Shown here piece by piece: positions 1-8,785 of a stretch of DNA of 64,000 nt. Both the position numbers and the translations under genes were made by a program. A model generated the notes under the pieces. That model was not told the DNA's origin and ran no database searches. It saw nothing but the letters and a program-made list of their open reading frames with translations. Source of the DNA: Luteibacter flocculans (GTDB taxonomy: Bacteria; Pseudomonadota; Gammaproteobacteria; Xanthomonadales; Rhodanobacteraceae); the NCBI RefSeq assembly GCF_023612255.1, contig NZ_CP063231.1, positions 2,896,001 through 2,960,000 on the forward strand, in the 5' to 3' direction. Each line of letters opens with the position of its first letter. Within the stretch, counting starts at the first letter, position 1.

Positions 1-2
1 TG

Positions 3-764
3 GGCCGCGTGCTCGTCCAGTCCTGGGAACACGTCGCGCCGTCCTCCACCGAGCGATATCGGCTTGCGCTGAGCTGGCGGGCCGACGACAAACTGATCGG
101 TCGCCGCTGGTACCGCAACGACGGTGCCCTGCTGCGCGAGGAAACGATGGACTACGACGATCGCGGTCGTCTCATCGACCATGTCATCGACGCTGCAGAG
201 GCGGGAGAATATCCGCAGGATGAAATGCAGCACCCCTACGTGCGCCAACAGTTCGTGCACGACTGCATCGACAACTTGCTGACGGTAACGACCACACTGC
301 TCGATGGGCGAGTGAACGTCACTACCTATGGCTACGATGCAATCGACATCGATCGGCTGGCCAGCGTAAGCAACAGCCTCGAAGGTTACCCTGGCCATGA
401 CATACCGCTTGCGCTCGTGTACGACGCGAACGGTAACCTCGTCGACGACGGCCAGGGCAGGCTCATCGAATGGGATGGCTCCGGCCGACTGATGTCGGTG
501 ACCTTGGCAGATCGCACCGTCATTCGCTACACACACGGCCCCGACGGGCGGATCAGCCAGGTACAGACGCCGGGACGAGCGACGTATCGCTATCGCGAAG
601 ACGGCGAGATTGCATTCGAAACCGATGCAATGGAAGCGCGTCGCTACATACGCGCAGAGGGCAGCGTCGTCGCCGAAACGCGACTTGCCGCATCCATTCG
701 CGAAGTGCTTCTACTCGGCACCGACCCACAGGGATCGGTGGTGACCGAATCCGGCATGGACTGA
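3..764 (+). CDS. RHS/YD-repeat protein, C-terminal part (5' end outside window)
   Basis: The frame is open to the left edge, so only the last about 254 residues of a larger protein are visible. They are YD-repeat-like: YGYDAIDIDRLASV, VYDANGNLVDDGQGRLIEWDG and YTHGPDGRISQV are typical beta-hairpin repeats of RHS shells. The protein ends with GTDPQGSVVTESGMD and then TGA. In ordinary RHS proteins this GxxxGSV segment is followed directly by the YGxYG...DPxG core, which here is missing and is encoded by the next genes in another frame. It probably forms the hollow RHS shell that would hold a cargo domain. Whether the N-terminus carries a PAAR, VgrG or Tc-type module cannot be seen. Confidence 0.85.
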   Translation, partial: GRVLVQSWEHVAPSSTERYRLALSWRADDKLIGRRWYRNDGALLREETMDYDDRGRLIDHVIDAAEAGEYPQDEMQHPYVRQQFVHDCIDNLLTVTTTLLDGRVNVTTYGYDAIDIDRLASVSNSLEGYPGHDIPLALVYDANGNLVDDGQGRLIEWDGSGRLMSVTLADRTVIRYTHGPDGRISQVQTPGRATYRYREDGEIAFETDAMEARRYIRAEGSVVAETRLAASIREVLLLGTDPQGSVVTESGMD

Positions 765-787
765 TCGACGACAAGGACGAAGACACG

Positions 788-1963
788 ATGCACACGATCA
801 CTGCCATCCCTGTACCGCCACGCGCCTACGCTGCCTACGGGGCTGGCGTTCCCCTGCCCCACGCCCGATCCGCCTTTGCCGGCCAGGTGGCGGAGCCGGA
901 TACGGGCTGGTATCTGCTCGGCAACCGACCGTACAGTCCGACGCTCCGCTGTTTCCTGGCACCGGATACGTCGAGTCCTTTCGACAAGGGTGGCGTGCAT
1001 CGCTATGCCTATTGCAGCGGCGATCCCATCAACCGCATTGATCCCACCGGCGAGGCGTGGACCGACTGGCTCATGGTGGGCATTGCATTGACCTTCGCCG
1101 TGGTGGGCACGGTGGTTTCGGCAGGCGCTCTTGCGGGTACGATCGCCGCCGCCGGATCCCTCGCCGCCGCCGCGGCCACCTCGGGCATCGTCGCCACCAC
1201 GGTGGCCGCTGTCGCCGATGTCGTCGTGCTGTCGGCCACGATCGGCTCGACAGTTACCATGGCCACCCAGGACGCGAAGCTCAATGGCATCTTCGGCTGG
1301 GTGTCTCTCGGAGCCGGACTGGTCTCGGGCGCGGCCATGACTGCGGCCGTCAAACAAGGGGCCGAGTTCGGAAGAGGCGTCGGAAAAGCCGCGCAAGCGA
1401 CCTCCTCCCGAGCCGCGTCATCCGCCGGCGCAGCATCGATGTTTTCGGCACGTGCGATCACCGCCGCTCGCTCGCCCACACGGATCGTGGACGACCTTAC
1501 GATGCTTGCAACAGCCGCCGCGACGAGGGCCGTGCGAAACGTTACGACGCCAAAGAGCACAAGCGGTCGCGCCATCGTTTCCCTTGGCCGCCAGCTTCAG
1601 GCACCCGAACTCCGGAGCGCCGTACAGGGAGTGAGCGATAGCGGCGCACGCAGCGCCACCGTCTACACCGGCACGCCCGGCGCCCGGCGACAACCCGAGC
1701 GTGCCGGCGCCGTTATCGGTGCGCGAACGCCCGTGCGCAGCGATCCACACAATCTCGCGCGCCAGAGCAGAACGGCCAGCACAGACGTCAGCGTCGTGGA
1801 GACAGACCGCCTGACGCAGGAGCAGACACGACAGCGGTTGAACGAAAGCGGCGTCGCCGTGACCTCTAAAACATTCGGATTGCTCGACACGTCGGTGCTG
1901 GCCTCGTTGAACTTCCCCGAAGGCACGTCGAGCGACGCTCGCCGGATACGCGCGAGCATGTGA
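788..1963 (+). CDS. RHS core tip cassette 1, predicted inactive variant
   Basis: This protein of about 391 residues starts 23 bp after the RHS gene, in a different frame. Residues 10-95 are an RHS core: YAAYG, then DTGWYLLGNRPYSPTLR, then HRYAYCSGDPINRIDPTG. An Ala-rich, partly hydrophobic stretch (about residues 97-200) may be membrane-seeking, and a low-complexity linker follows. The last about 100 residues align with the end of cassettes 2-7. However, the position of the invariant His is Pro297 (VYTGTPG against VYTGTHG) and that of the invariant Cys is Thr362 (KTFGLLD against FCFGIAD). It therefore looks like a family member that has lost both putative catalytic residues. The upstream in-frame extension to 470 lacks protein-like composition, so I chose ATG 788. 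A degraded remnant is an alternative reading. Confidence 0.75.
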   Translation: MHTITAIPVPPRAYAAYGAGVPLPHARSAFAGQVAEPDTGWYLLGNRPYSPTLRCFLAPDTSSPFDKGGVHRYAYCSGDPINRIDPTGEAWTDWLMVGIALTFAVVGTVVSAGALAGTIAAAGSLAAAAATSGIVATTVAAVADVVVLSATIGSTVTMATQDAKLNGIFGWVSLGAGLVSGAAMTAAVKQGAEFGRGVGKAAQATSSRAASSAGAASMFSARAITAARSPTRIVDDLTMLATAAATRAVRNVTTPKSTSGRAIVSLGRQLQAPELRSAVQGVSDSGARSATVYTGTPGARRQPERAGAVIGARTPVRSDPHNLARQSRTASTDVSVVETDRLTQEQTRQRLNESGVAVTSKTFGLLDTSVLASLNFPEGTSSDARRIRASM

Positions 1964-1982
1964 CGAGCGGCGCGGAGTCTGC

Positions 1983-3143
1983 ATGAACATCCCGTCCTCG
2001 CACCAAGCGGGCCCACCACGTGCCTATGGTGCTTATGGGGAAGGCCCAACGCTCGATTTGGCGCGGACCGCTTACGCAGGCGAAGTCCTCGAACACGACA
2101 GCGGTTGGTATCTACTCGGCGAACGACCTTACGCCCCCTTGCAGCGCCGCTTTCTTGCCACCGATCCAACGAGTCCCTTTGGCGGCGGCGGATTTAACCG
2201 CTACGCGTATTGCGTTGGCGATCCGATCAACCGCGTCGATCCGACAGGGAGCGTATCGATCCGCTGGTGGGCCGGGGGCACGGGGGACCGCGTCAGGATG
2301 CGCGGCGGCAGCCAGCAGTCCTCCTTGGGTGCCACCACCGGTGCCAGCCTGTCTTTGTCCATCGCCACGCCCGGCATGAGTACGCAGGTTGCCGCTTCCA
2401 ACATCGACCTCGTGCCCAGCGTCGGCGTAGCCGCAGGATCGCGAGTACAGTCTGCGCGACCGAGCCAAGGCGTCCTCGGACAACTCGCACCGGGCTCGCC
2501 ATCCTCGGCGAGCACAGCATTGACACCGCCGACACGATCCCTGCACGACGAGCCGTTCTTCGGACGCATGCCCACGATCTCGCACGAGAAGGCCCCGGGG
2601 AGGACGAGCCGTCGTGTGACCCAGGTCGTCGGAGACGCCATTCCGCCCGACATGATTGAACAGACCCGCTACGGTACGACGCGGGTCACCGAGGGCTGGA
2701 TCGGTCTTCCTCACCGCAGGAATCCGGCGAGCACCATCTGGGCATCGGACACCGCCATTGTGGCGACGTACCTGCGCAGATTGATTGGCGAGCTGAGCAC
2801 GCGCGGGGTCACGCGGGCCAACCTTTTCACGGGTGCGCACGGCGATCCGGAAGGCAAGCGAAACTGGAGTCGCACAACACGCCGTCGGAGAATGCGCGAG
2901 TCAGAGTTTTACCTGCACGACCTCAATACGGAAAGTGAGCTGGCCCGGGATAACCATGGCATCGAACTGGACGTCTACGACATGGCGATGATGGACAGGG
3001 AGGAATTCAGAGCAACGCTGGCGCAGGGCGGCATTCACATCATTGGCTGTTGCTTCGGCGCGGCAGATAGGGAAGTGATGGCGGCGCTGAATATCTGGCA
3101 GCTAACCGTCTACGTGCTGCCTTCATCGAGGCCGCCGACATGA
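1983..3143 (+). CDS. RHS core tip cassette 2 with His/Cys C-terminal domain
   Basis: The 386-residue product starts 19 bp after cassette 1. The RHS core occupies residues 12-95 (YGAYG, SGWYLLGERPYAP, NRYAYCVGDPINRVDPTG). A Ser/Ala/Thr-rich linker follows to about residue 200. The C-terminal domain begins near EGWIGLPHRRNPASTIWASD. It contains His286 in LFTGAHGD and Cys357 in HIIGCCFGAAD, 71 residues apart, each preceded by a hydrophobic strand. That layout resembles clan CD cysteine peptidases; this is an inference from motif only. There is no signal peptide. The stop overlaps the next start as ATGA at 3140-3143, so translation of cassette 3 is probably coupled. Confidence 0.8.
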   Translation: MNIPSSHQAGPPRAYGAYGEGPTLDLARTAYAGEVLEHDSGWYLLGERPYAPLQRRFLATDPTSPFGGGGFNRYAYCVGDPINRVDPTGSVSIRWWAGGTGDRVRMRGGSQQSSLGATTGASLSLSIATPGMSTQVAASNIDLVPSVGVAAGSRVQSARPSQGVLGQLAPGSPSSASTALTPPTRSLHDEPFFGRMPTISHEKAPGRTSRRVTQVVGDAIPPDMIEQTRYGTTRVTEGWIGLPHRRNPASTIWASDTAIVATYLRRLIGELSTRGVTRANLFTGAHGDPEGKRNWSRTTRRRRMRESEFYLHDLNTESELARDNHGIELDVYDMAMMDREEFRATLAQGGIHIIGCCFGAADREVMAALNIWQLTVYVLPSSRPPT

Positions 3144-4255
3144 TTCCCCGGGCCTACGCTGCGTATGGTGCCGCGCCACGCGTGTCGGCTCGTGCAAGAA
3201 CACGCTACGCGGGTGCAGTGGAAGAAGCATCCACCGGCTGGTACGTGCTCGACGAGCGTCCTTACGATCCGAAGCTCCGGCGCTTTCTCGCGCCCGATTC
3301 CAACAGCCCTTTCGATCGCGGTGGATTGAACCGCTATGCCTATTGCGGCGGCGATCCGATCAGTCGCATCGATCCCACCGGGCGTGCGTGGATGGACTGG
3401 CTGCGTCGACACTTCCGCCGTGACGTACCCGTACAAAGCAGTTCCGCCGGACAGGCAGCAAGTGCTTCGAGCGTGGAAGCGGCAGGCATCGCTTCCGGTG
3501 CGTCCACGCCGTCGACGGTCACCACGCTGGCTACCGGCGTGCGGAGCATCGTGGAGAACGTGGCGGCGGTCGGCGCGGCGACCCTCGCCGTTGGCGAAAA
3601 ACTTCCCGATAACAGCGTGCTCGGGCTCCTCAAGGCGGCTTCCGCGCAATCCCTCGGTACCGACCCTCGCGCCAGCTACTACTACATCGGACGTCCACCG
3701 GGGCGCCTGTCGACGTACCCTGCAGGAACGCCGCAACAGCGACGGAACATCGTGGAGCAAGACGCGCCAGCTTCCATACGCAAGCTAAACGGTGCGGGCA
3801 AACCCGACCTCAAGAGGAGCTGGATCGGAATAGTGCATCCGAACAATCCAAGCAGTGTCGTCTGGGCAGCCGATACGAAGGTCAATTTACACAGCTACAC
3901 CAAGGTATACCGCGAGCTATTTGATATCGGGTTTCCGGAGCTGACGGTTTATACCGGCACCCATGGGGAAATTGACGGACAAAACTGGAACCCGTGGACG
4001 GGTCGGCGACTCGATCCAGAGCCCGAAAGTTTCAATGTCGCTACTCGTCACGCGAATTATTCAAACCTCATTTCCGGCGGGCATAGACGGCTCAACATCG
4101 TGGATACCGCCGCGCTAAGTCGTGACGATTTCCAGCAGGCCCTGAGCAGGCGCGGCGTACACGTCATCGGATTCTGCTTCGGCATTGCGGACGAAGTCGT
4201 CGCTGAATCGCTGAACCTCAAGACCGTCACTCTTTACGTAAGGAAGACGCCATGA
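3140..4255 (+). CDS. RHS core tip cassette 3 with His/Cys C-terminal domain
   Basis: This 371-residue protein begins with the core almost at once (MIPRAYAAYG). The DPTG motif ends near residue 80, and a hydrophobic-to-Ala-rich linker follows. The C-terminal domain has RSWIGIVHPNNPSSVVWAAD, then His275 in LTVYTGTHGEIDGQNW, then Cys346 in HVIGFCFGIAD. It is the cleanest example of the family in the window. It overlaps both neighbours by the four bases ATGA, which argues for one polycistronic unit of shell plus tips. No immunity-like gene separates it from cassette 4. Toxin, protease or adhesin-processing roles are all possible; I cannot assign one. Confidence 0.8.
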   Translation: MIPRAYAAYGAAPRVSARARTRYAGAVEEASTGWYVLDERPYDPKLRRFLAPDSNSPFDRGGLNRYAYCGGDPISRIDPTGRAWMDWLRRHFRRDVPVQSSSAGQAASASSVEAAGIASGASTPSTVTTLATGVRSIVENVAAVGAATLAVGEKLPDNSVLGLLKAASAQSLGTDPRASYYYIGRPPGRLSTYPAGTPQQRRNIVEQDAPASIRKLNGAGKPDLKRSWIGIVHPNNPSSVVWAADTKVNLHSYTKVYRELFDIGFPELTVYTGTHGEIDGQNWNPWTGRRLDPEPESFNVATRHANYSNLISGGHRRLNIVDTAALSRDDFQQALSRRGVHVIGFCFGIADEVVAESLNLKTVTLYVRKTP

Positions 4256-5406
4256 AGCGACCTGCATCGAACCCCACGGGGACACGGCGCTACGGTGCCT
4301 ATGGCGTGCCGGCCGGTAGCACATCGGCGCGCACAGCGTACGCGGGAAGCGTTATCGAACGCGAGACTGACTGGCACATGCTCGGTGAGCGTCCCTACAG
4401 CCCTACATGCCGGAGGTTCTTCGCGCCAGATCCGAGCAGCCCCTTCGATCGCGGCGGCGTTAACCGCTATGCCTATTGCAGCGGCGACCCGATCAACCGC
4501 GTCGACCCTACCGGCAACGTATGGGAGCCTTGGTCGCGGGGCCCATTCCGCTTCAACGTCAGTTCGCATGCACCGATCCGCGGCCGCACCGCGCCCACCA
4601 GTCCACCGCTGGGCGCGACTGCAGTCACGCCGTCCGCCACGGCCATCGCAGCGACATCCACGGCTGACGTCGCGGGCGTTGCAGCGGCGATCCTGCCCGT
4701 TGCCCACCCTGCCGCGGGTCCATCGTCTACCCCGACGCTGGGCCCCACCGTGGGCGCCAGCGCAGCCGCGTCATCTGGTGCGGCGTCCACGCGGAGAGCC
4801 ACGCCGCGGATAACGTTCATCGGGCAACAACCTTGGTTGAAGCGACGCGCACCGGGTGACATGAAGCCGTCCGAGGTCGTCTACGTAGGCGAGCTGCACA
4901 TGCCGGCGACGAGAATGAAGATGAAGAAGGATCAAAAATCGCCAGGCACAAGGAAGAGCTGGATCGAGCTGCAACATCCCCAGAACCCGGCGAGCACCAC
5001 CTGGGTGGTCGACAGCGTGATGAACCTGCTGAGCCTGAAGAAAATCTTCAAGCACCTCAGCAGCCAGGGCGTTGCCACGGCCAACGTTTATCACGGAGCC
5101 CATGGCGATTTGGCCGGACGGAACTGGGATCGGCAGACCGGCACACGATTGCTTCAGGTACCGGGAGACGCTGCGTGGGGCAAGGAGGCCCAGTCGCGTG
5201 CGGCAGACAACTACTCGATCGCCGTGACCCCAGTGGATATGGGGGGGCTTACCTTCAACGACATGGAAGCCAGGCTAGCCGGCGATGGAGTGCATATCTT
5301 GGGTATTTGTTACGGCCTTGCCGACCCTGTTGTGCTCAAGACGTTCAACCTATCTGTCGTGGCCGTCTTCGAACGGGAGTACGCGCGACAGAGTCGACTC
5401 TCATGA
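4252..5406 (+). CDS. RHS core tip cassette 4 with His/Cys C-terminal domain
   Basis: The 384-residue product is the last gene of the first cassette run. Its core reads YGAYG, TDWHMLGERPYSPTCRRF and NRYAYCSGDPINRVDPTG, ending near residue 88. A long Ala/Thr/Pro-rich linker (about 90-185) follows. The terminal domain contains KSWIELQHPQNPASTTWVVD, His284 in VYHGAHGDLAGRNW and Cys353 in HILGICYGLAD. The start overlaps the stop of cassette 3 as ATGA. After the stop there are only about 60 bp before the convergent end of the next gene, so no dedicated partner gene lies downstream on this strand. Confidence 0.8.
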   Translation: MKRPASNPTGTRRYGAYGVPAGSTSARTAYAGSVIERETDWHMLGERPYSPTCRRFFAPDPSSPFDRGGVNRYAYCSGDPINRVDPTGNVWEPWSRGPFRFNVSSHAPIRGRTAPTSPPLGATAVTPSATAIAATSTADVAGVAAAILPVAHPAAGPSSTPTLGPTVGASAAASSGAASTRRATPRITFIGQQPWLKRRAPGDMKPSEVVYVGELHMPATRMKMKKDQKSPGTRKSWIELQHPQNPASTTWVVDSVMNLLSLKKIFKHLSSQGVATANVYHGAHGDLAGRNWDRQTGTRLLQVPGDAAWGKEAQSRAADNYSIAVTPVDMGGLTFNDMEARLAGDGVHILGICYGLADPVVLKTFNLSVVAVFEREYARQSRLS

Positions 5407-5464
5407 CCGCGCGCAAACGCCCATAACGAGCGCACCGATCCGCCCGAGATATCGCCATACCATT

Positions 5465-5920
5465 CTATCGCCGCACGTAGCGAAGCACCCCCACGGGTTC
5501 GTTCACTCCGGCGGCGCGGTCGGCAGGATGATTCACCCCGTCGAACACCGGCACCTCCGCAAAGTCGAAGGGGCTGATGCCCTCCAGGCACGCCACGTTC
5601 ACGCCGTACTGCGAAGGGTTCGAACGGCGCTGATGGAATGTGTAGATGCCGCACTTTGAGCAGAAAAAATGCTTCGCGGTGCGCGTGTTGAACTGATAGA
5701 CGGTCAACGCGTCCTCACCCTGCTCGATCACGATGCCCGACAGCGGTGCCGATACCGCCACCGCGCCACGCATGCGGCAATACGAACAATTACAGCGCCG
5801 TGCGGAACGTAGACCGTCACTGAGTTCGACACGAAATTGCACGGCGCCGCAATGGCAGGAGCCACGAGAGGTGGTGATGTCTGGCAGCACGTGAACGCTC
5901 CGATGAAGGGTCCGCGCCAT
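5465..5920 (-). CDS. GFA-family (CENP-V/GFA) zinc protein
   Basis: The 151-residue product has the zinc-ligand pattern of the GFA family: GSCHCGAVQFRVEL near residues 20-33, CNCSYCRMRG near 43-52, and FFCSKCGIYTFHQRR near 85-99. The family was named after a glutathione-dependent formaldehyde-activating enzyme, but most members have unknown substrates, so no reaction is assigned. The C-terminus carries the usual VFDGVNHP-like segment. It is convergent with RHS cassette 4 and may be cotranscribed with the small gene upstream (starting at 6258); the gap between them is only 20 bp. Confidence 0.8.
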   Translation of the reverse strand: MARTLHRSVHVLPDITTSRGSCHCGAVQFRVELSDGLRSARRCNCSYCRMRGAVAVSAPLSGIVIEQGEDALTVYQFNTRTAKHFFCSKCGIYTFHQRRSNPSQYGVNVACLEGISPFDFAEVPVFDGVNHPADRAAGVNEPVGVLRYVRR

Positions 5921-5940
5921 TCTACGCGCCCCAAGACGGG

Positions 5941-6258
5941 CTAATTCCGCCCGTGCCCTCCGTTATGCCCCCGTGCCATAGGAACGGGCATCGCGCCCAC
6001 GGGCGCGGCGGCGTATCGGCCCACCGAGAGTTTTGGCAGCTCGGCCGGACGCTTCGCGTCGCTGCCAAAGGGGCGCCAGATGCCGTCCGCACCTTCGATG
6101 GCAATCCCGGTGCCAACGCCATCCGCGGCGGCCCGGTTCACCGCGGCCTGCAAGGCTTCGAACCGGGACGGAAACCGCCCCACCGGGCGCCCGTCGAGGC
6201 GCAAGGTCCACGACGTGCCGTCGTCGGGCTGATAGGTAATCTCGTAGACGCGGGTCAT
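5941..6258 (-). CDS. Small hypothetical protein
   Basis: The 105-residue product starts MTRVYEITYQPDDGTSWTLR and continues with DGRPVGRFPSRFEALQAAVNRAA. That is a beta-strand/helix pattern seen in short DUF2188-like proteins that carry repeated 'xGxxxxxFxSxxEAxxxA' motifs. The C-terminal 35 residues are Pro/Gly/His-rich and probably disordered. There is no signal peptide. It lies just upstream of the GFA gene on the same strand and is divergent from the aldehyde dehydrogenase. No function is proposed. Confidence 0.55.
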   Translation of the reverse strand: MTRVYEITYQPDDGTSWTLRLDGRPVGRFPSRFEALQAAVNRAAADGVGTGIAIEGADGIWRPFGSDAKRPAELPKLSVGRYAAAPVGAMPVPMARGHNGGHGRN

Positions 6259-6396
6259 AAGGCGTTCCGCCGCTCGATAAGTTCAAGCACAGCTTGGACT
6301 TGCCGGCGTCATTGCCAGGTCGTCGGAGGTCGGGACAGCAGCGACGCCGCCGTGACGTTCGTCCCGCGCCGCACAACGAGTCGTGAAGGCGGTGTT

Positions 6397-6405
6397 TGCT
6401 AGAAT
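6397..6405 (+). promoter_or_regulatory. Candidate extended -10 promoter for the aldehyde dehydrogenase gene
   Basis: TGCTAGAAT is an extended -10 element (TGnTAnAAT) located 57 bp before the ATG at 6463. I see no good -35 hexamer, which fits an extended -10 promoter. A strong AAAGGAG ribosome-binding site follows at 6451-6457. Confidence 0.5.
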
Positions 6406-6462
6406 CGCCGTTTTATCCGCGCGCCCCGGCATCCCGCCCGGGTGTCCGTCAAAGGAGTTCCC

Positions 6463-7998
6463 ATGTCCGCCAAGATCCTCGCAGCGCTCGGTCTCAACGC
6501 CACCGAGTCGGGTACCTACCTCGGCCGCGGCCAGTGGGCCGGTACGAACGACGCCGGCACCATCACACCCGTGAATCCGGCCACCGGTGAGGTCATCGCT
6601 ACGGTCCAGGCCTCCAGCGCCGCGGATTACGAGACCATCGTGCAGCGCGCGCAGGAAGCCTTCGCGATCTGGCGCACCACCCCCGCGCCGCGCCGCGGCG
6701 AAGCGGTGCGCCTGTGTGGCGAGGCCCTGCGCAAGCACAAGGACGCTCTCGGTTCGCTGGTGGCGCTCGAAATGGGCAAGATCAAGCCGGAAGGCGATGG
6801 CGAAGTCCAGGAGATGATCGACATCGCCGATTTCGCCGTGGGCCAGAGCCGCATGCTTTACGGCAACACGATGCATTCGGAACGCCCCGGCCACCGCATG
6901 TACGAACAGTGGCATCCGGTTGGCCTCGTCGGCATCATCAGTGCGTTCAACTTCCCGGTGGCCGTGTGGAGTTGGAATGCGTTCCTGGCTGCCATCTGCG
7001 GTGACATCTGCATCTGGAAGCCGTCGCCGAAGACGCCTCTCTCCGCCATCGCAACCATGAAGATCTGCAACGAAGCCCTGAAGGAAGGCGGTTTCCCGGA
7101 CATCTTCTTCCTTTTCAACGATGCGGGTAACGAACTGGCACAGACCTTCGTCGACGACAAGCGCATTCCCCTGATCAGCTTCACCGGTTCCACCAAGGTC
7201 GGCCGTATGGTCGGCGAGCGCGTGGCGAAGCGCATGGGGCGCAGCCTGCTCGAACTCGGCGGCAACAACGCCATCATTCTCGACAAGTCGGCGGACTTGA
7301 AGCTCGCCATCCCCGCCATCGTGTTCGGTGCCGTCGGTACGGCAGGTCAGCGCTGCACGACCACGCGCCGTCTGTTCGTGCATGCGTCGCTGCACGACGC
7401 CGTGGTCGACACGCTGGTCAAGGCCTACGGCCAGGTCGAACAGAAGATCGGCGACCCTACCCTTTCCACGACGCTCATGGGTCCGCTGAACAGCCCGGAA
7501 GCGGTGCAGGGTTTCCTGAGCGCCATCGAACGCGCGAAGGCTGCTGGCGGCACGGTGCGCACGGGCGGCAAGGCACTCACTGACCGCAAGGGTAACTTCG
7601 TGCTGCCGACGATCATCACCGGCCTGCGCAATGGCGATGACGTGGTGCAGACGGAAACCTTCGCGCCGATCCTCTACGTCATGCCGTTCGACACGCTCGA
7701 CGAAGCGATCGCCGAGCAGAACGCCGTGCCGCAGGGTCTGTCGTCCTCGATCTTTACCCAGGACCTCAAGGCAGCCGAGCAGTATCTGTCTGCTGCGGGT
7801 TCGGACTGCGGCATCGCCAACGTGAACATCGGCACTTCGGGTGCCGAGATCGGTGGCGCATTCGGCGGCGAGAAGGAGACCGGCGGTGGTCGCGAGTCCG
7901 GTTCGGACGCGTGGAAGGTCTACATGCGCCGCCAGACCAATACCATCAACTACTCCGATTCGCTGCCGCTCGCCCAGGGCATCAAGTTCGAGTTCTGA
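6463..7998 (+). CDS. amaB: ALDH7-family aldehyde dehydrogenase (alpha-aminoadipic semialdehyde / piperideine-6-carboxylate dehydrogenase)
   Basis: The 511-residue enzyme oxidises an aldehyde with NAD(P)+. In the ALDH7 family the usual substrate is alpha-aminoadipic semialdehyde (in equilibrium with piperideine-6-carboxylate) in lysine catabolism. Visible motifs are the cofactor/structural segment [15 protein letters not shown], the Rossmann piece [12 protein letters not shown], the general-base motif [10 protein letters not shown], and the nucleophile Cys in [24 protein letters not shown] is characteristic of ALDH7A1-like enzymes. The start at 6463 is preceded by AAAGGAG. A methyltransferase, pyrD and murB follow closely on the same strand. 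Glutaryl-CoA dehydrogenase, which acts further down lysine degradation, is also in the window but not linked. Confidence 0.88.
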   Translation: MSAKILAALGLNATESGTYLGRGQWAGTNDAGTITPVNPATGEVIATVQASSAADYETIVQRAQEAFAIWRTTPAPRRGEAVRLCGEALRKHKDALGSLVALEMGKIKPEGDGEVQEMIDIADFAVGQSRMLYGNTMHSERPGHRMYEQWHPVGLVGIISAFNFPVAVWSWNAFLAAICGDICIWKPSPKTPLSAIATMKICNEALKEGGFPDIFFLFNDAGNELAQTFVDDKRIPLISFTGSTKVGRMVGERVAKRMGRSLLELGGNNAIILDKSADLKLAIPAIVFGAVGTAGQRCTTTRRLFVHASLHDAVVDTLVKAYGQVEQKIGDPTLSTTLMGPLNSPEAVQGFLSAIERAKAAGGTVRTGGKALTDRKGNFVLPTIITGLRNGDDVVQTETFAPILYVMPFDTLDEAIAEQNAVPQGLSSSIFTQDLKAAEQYLSAAGSDCGIANVNIGTSGAEIGGAFGGEKETGGGRESGSDAWKVYMRRQTNTINYSDSLPLAQGIKFEF

Positions 7999-8014
7999 AC
8001 CGCCCGGTGATGCC

Positions 8015-8785
8015 ATGACTGACCTGCGCTCCACGGAACGTTTCTCCGATCGCGTCGAGGACTATGTCCGCTATCGCCCGGACTACCCGCGCGCGCTGGT
8101 CGACTGGCTGCATGGCCTCGGCGTCCATGCGGACTGGTCCGTCGCGGACATCGGCGCCGGTACGGGCATCTCCAGCAAGCTGTTCCTCGACGCCGGTCAC
8201 CGCGTGACCGGCGTCGAGCCGAATGCGGCGATGCGCGAGGCCGCGGAACGGTGGCTTGCCGCGGACTCACGCTTTCATGCCGTGAATGGCAGCGCCGAAG
8301 CCACCGGACTGCCCGACGGCTCCATCGATCTCGTGATCGCCGGGCAAGCCTTCCACTGGTTCGACACCGAAAAGGTACGCGCAGAATTTACGCGCGTGCT
8401 TTCGCCGCGCGGGCTCGTCGCCGTCTTCTGGAACTCGCGCCGCCTCGTGGGTACGCCGTTCCTCGAAGGCTACGAGCGCTTGCTGCACGAATACGGCGTG
8501 GACTATGTGGGCGTCGCCGAGCGCTATACCGACGACGACAGCATGGCCCGCTGGTTCGGACGCGGCTACCGCGGCATGGCGTCGTTTCCGCATGGACAGA
8601 AACTCGACGAAGAAGCGCTGCGCGGTCGTCTGATGTCTTCGTCATACGCACCCAAGCCGGGCCATCCCAACCACGAGCCGATGCTGCGCGCCTTGCATGA
8701 GCTGTTCGAGGCGACACAGGACGGCGGCACCATCGACTTCGACTACGACACCCGCGTCTTTGCGGGTCGCCCGGAACACGCCTGA
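8015..8785 (+). CDS. Class I SAM-dependent methyltransferase
   Basis: The 256-residue cytoplasmic protein has the Rossmann motif [20 protein letters not shown] (about residues 44-62), an acidic end of strand 2 in VTGVEPN, and motif '[13 protein letters not shown]', typical of the UbiE/Smt-like group of small-molecule methyltransferases. The substrate is not predictable. It starts 16 bp after the aldehyde dehydrogenase stop. Its TGA overlaps the pyrD ATG (TGATG), so it is probably translationally coupled to pyrD. Confidence 0.8.
   Translation: MTDLRSTERFSDRVEDYVRYRPDYPRALVDWLHGLGVHADWSVADIGAGTGISSKLFLDAGHRVTGVEPNAAMREAAERWLAADSRFHAVNGSAEATGLPDGSIDLVIAGQAFHWFDTEKVRAEFTRVLSPRGLVAVFWNSRRLVGTPFLEGYERLLHEYGVDYVGVAERYTDDDSMARWFGRGYRGMASFPHGQKLDEEALRGRLMSSSYAPKPGHPNHEPMLRALHELFEATQDGGTIDFDYDTRVFAGRPEHA

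Noticed and set aside
470-787. N-terminal extension of cassette 1 to 470
   Set aside because: This part overlaps the RHS shell gene in another frame and reads as Arg-rich noise. The RHS core begins right after the ATG at 788.
1983-5406. L,D-transpeptidase (YkuD) reading of the HG and C motifs
   Set aside because: YkuD enzymes place the catalytic Cys in an SHGC motif about 15-20 residues after the first His. Here the spacing is 64-71 residues and the SHGCxR motif is absent.
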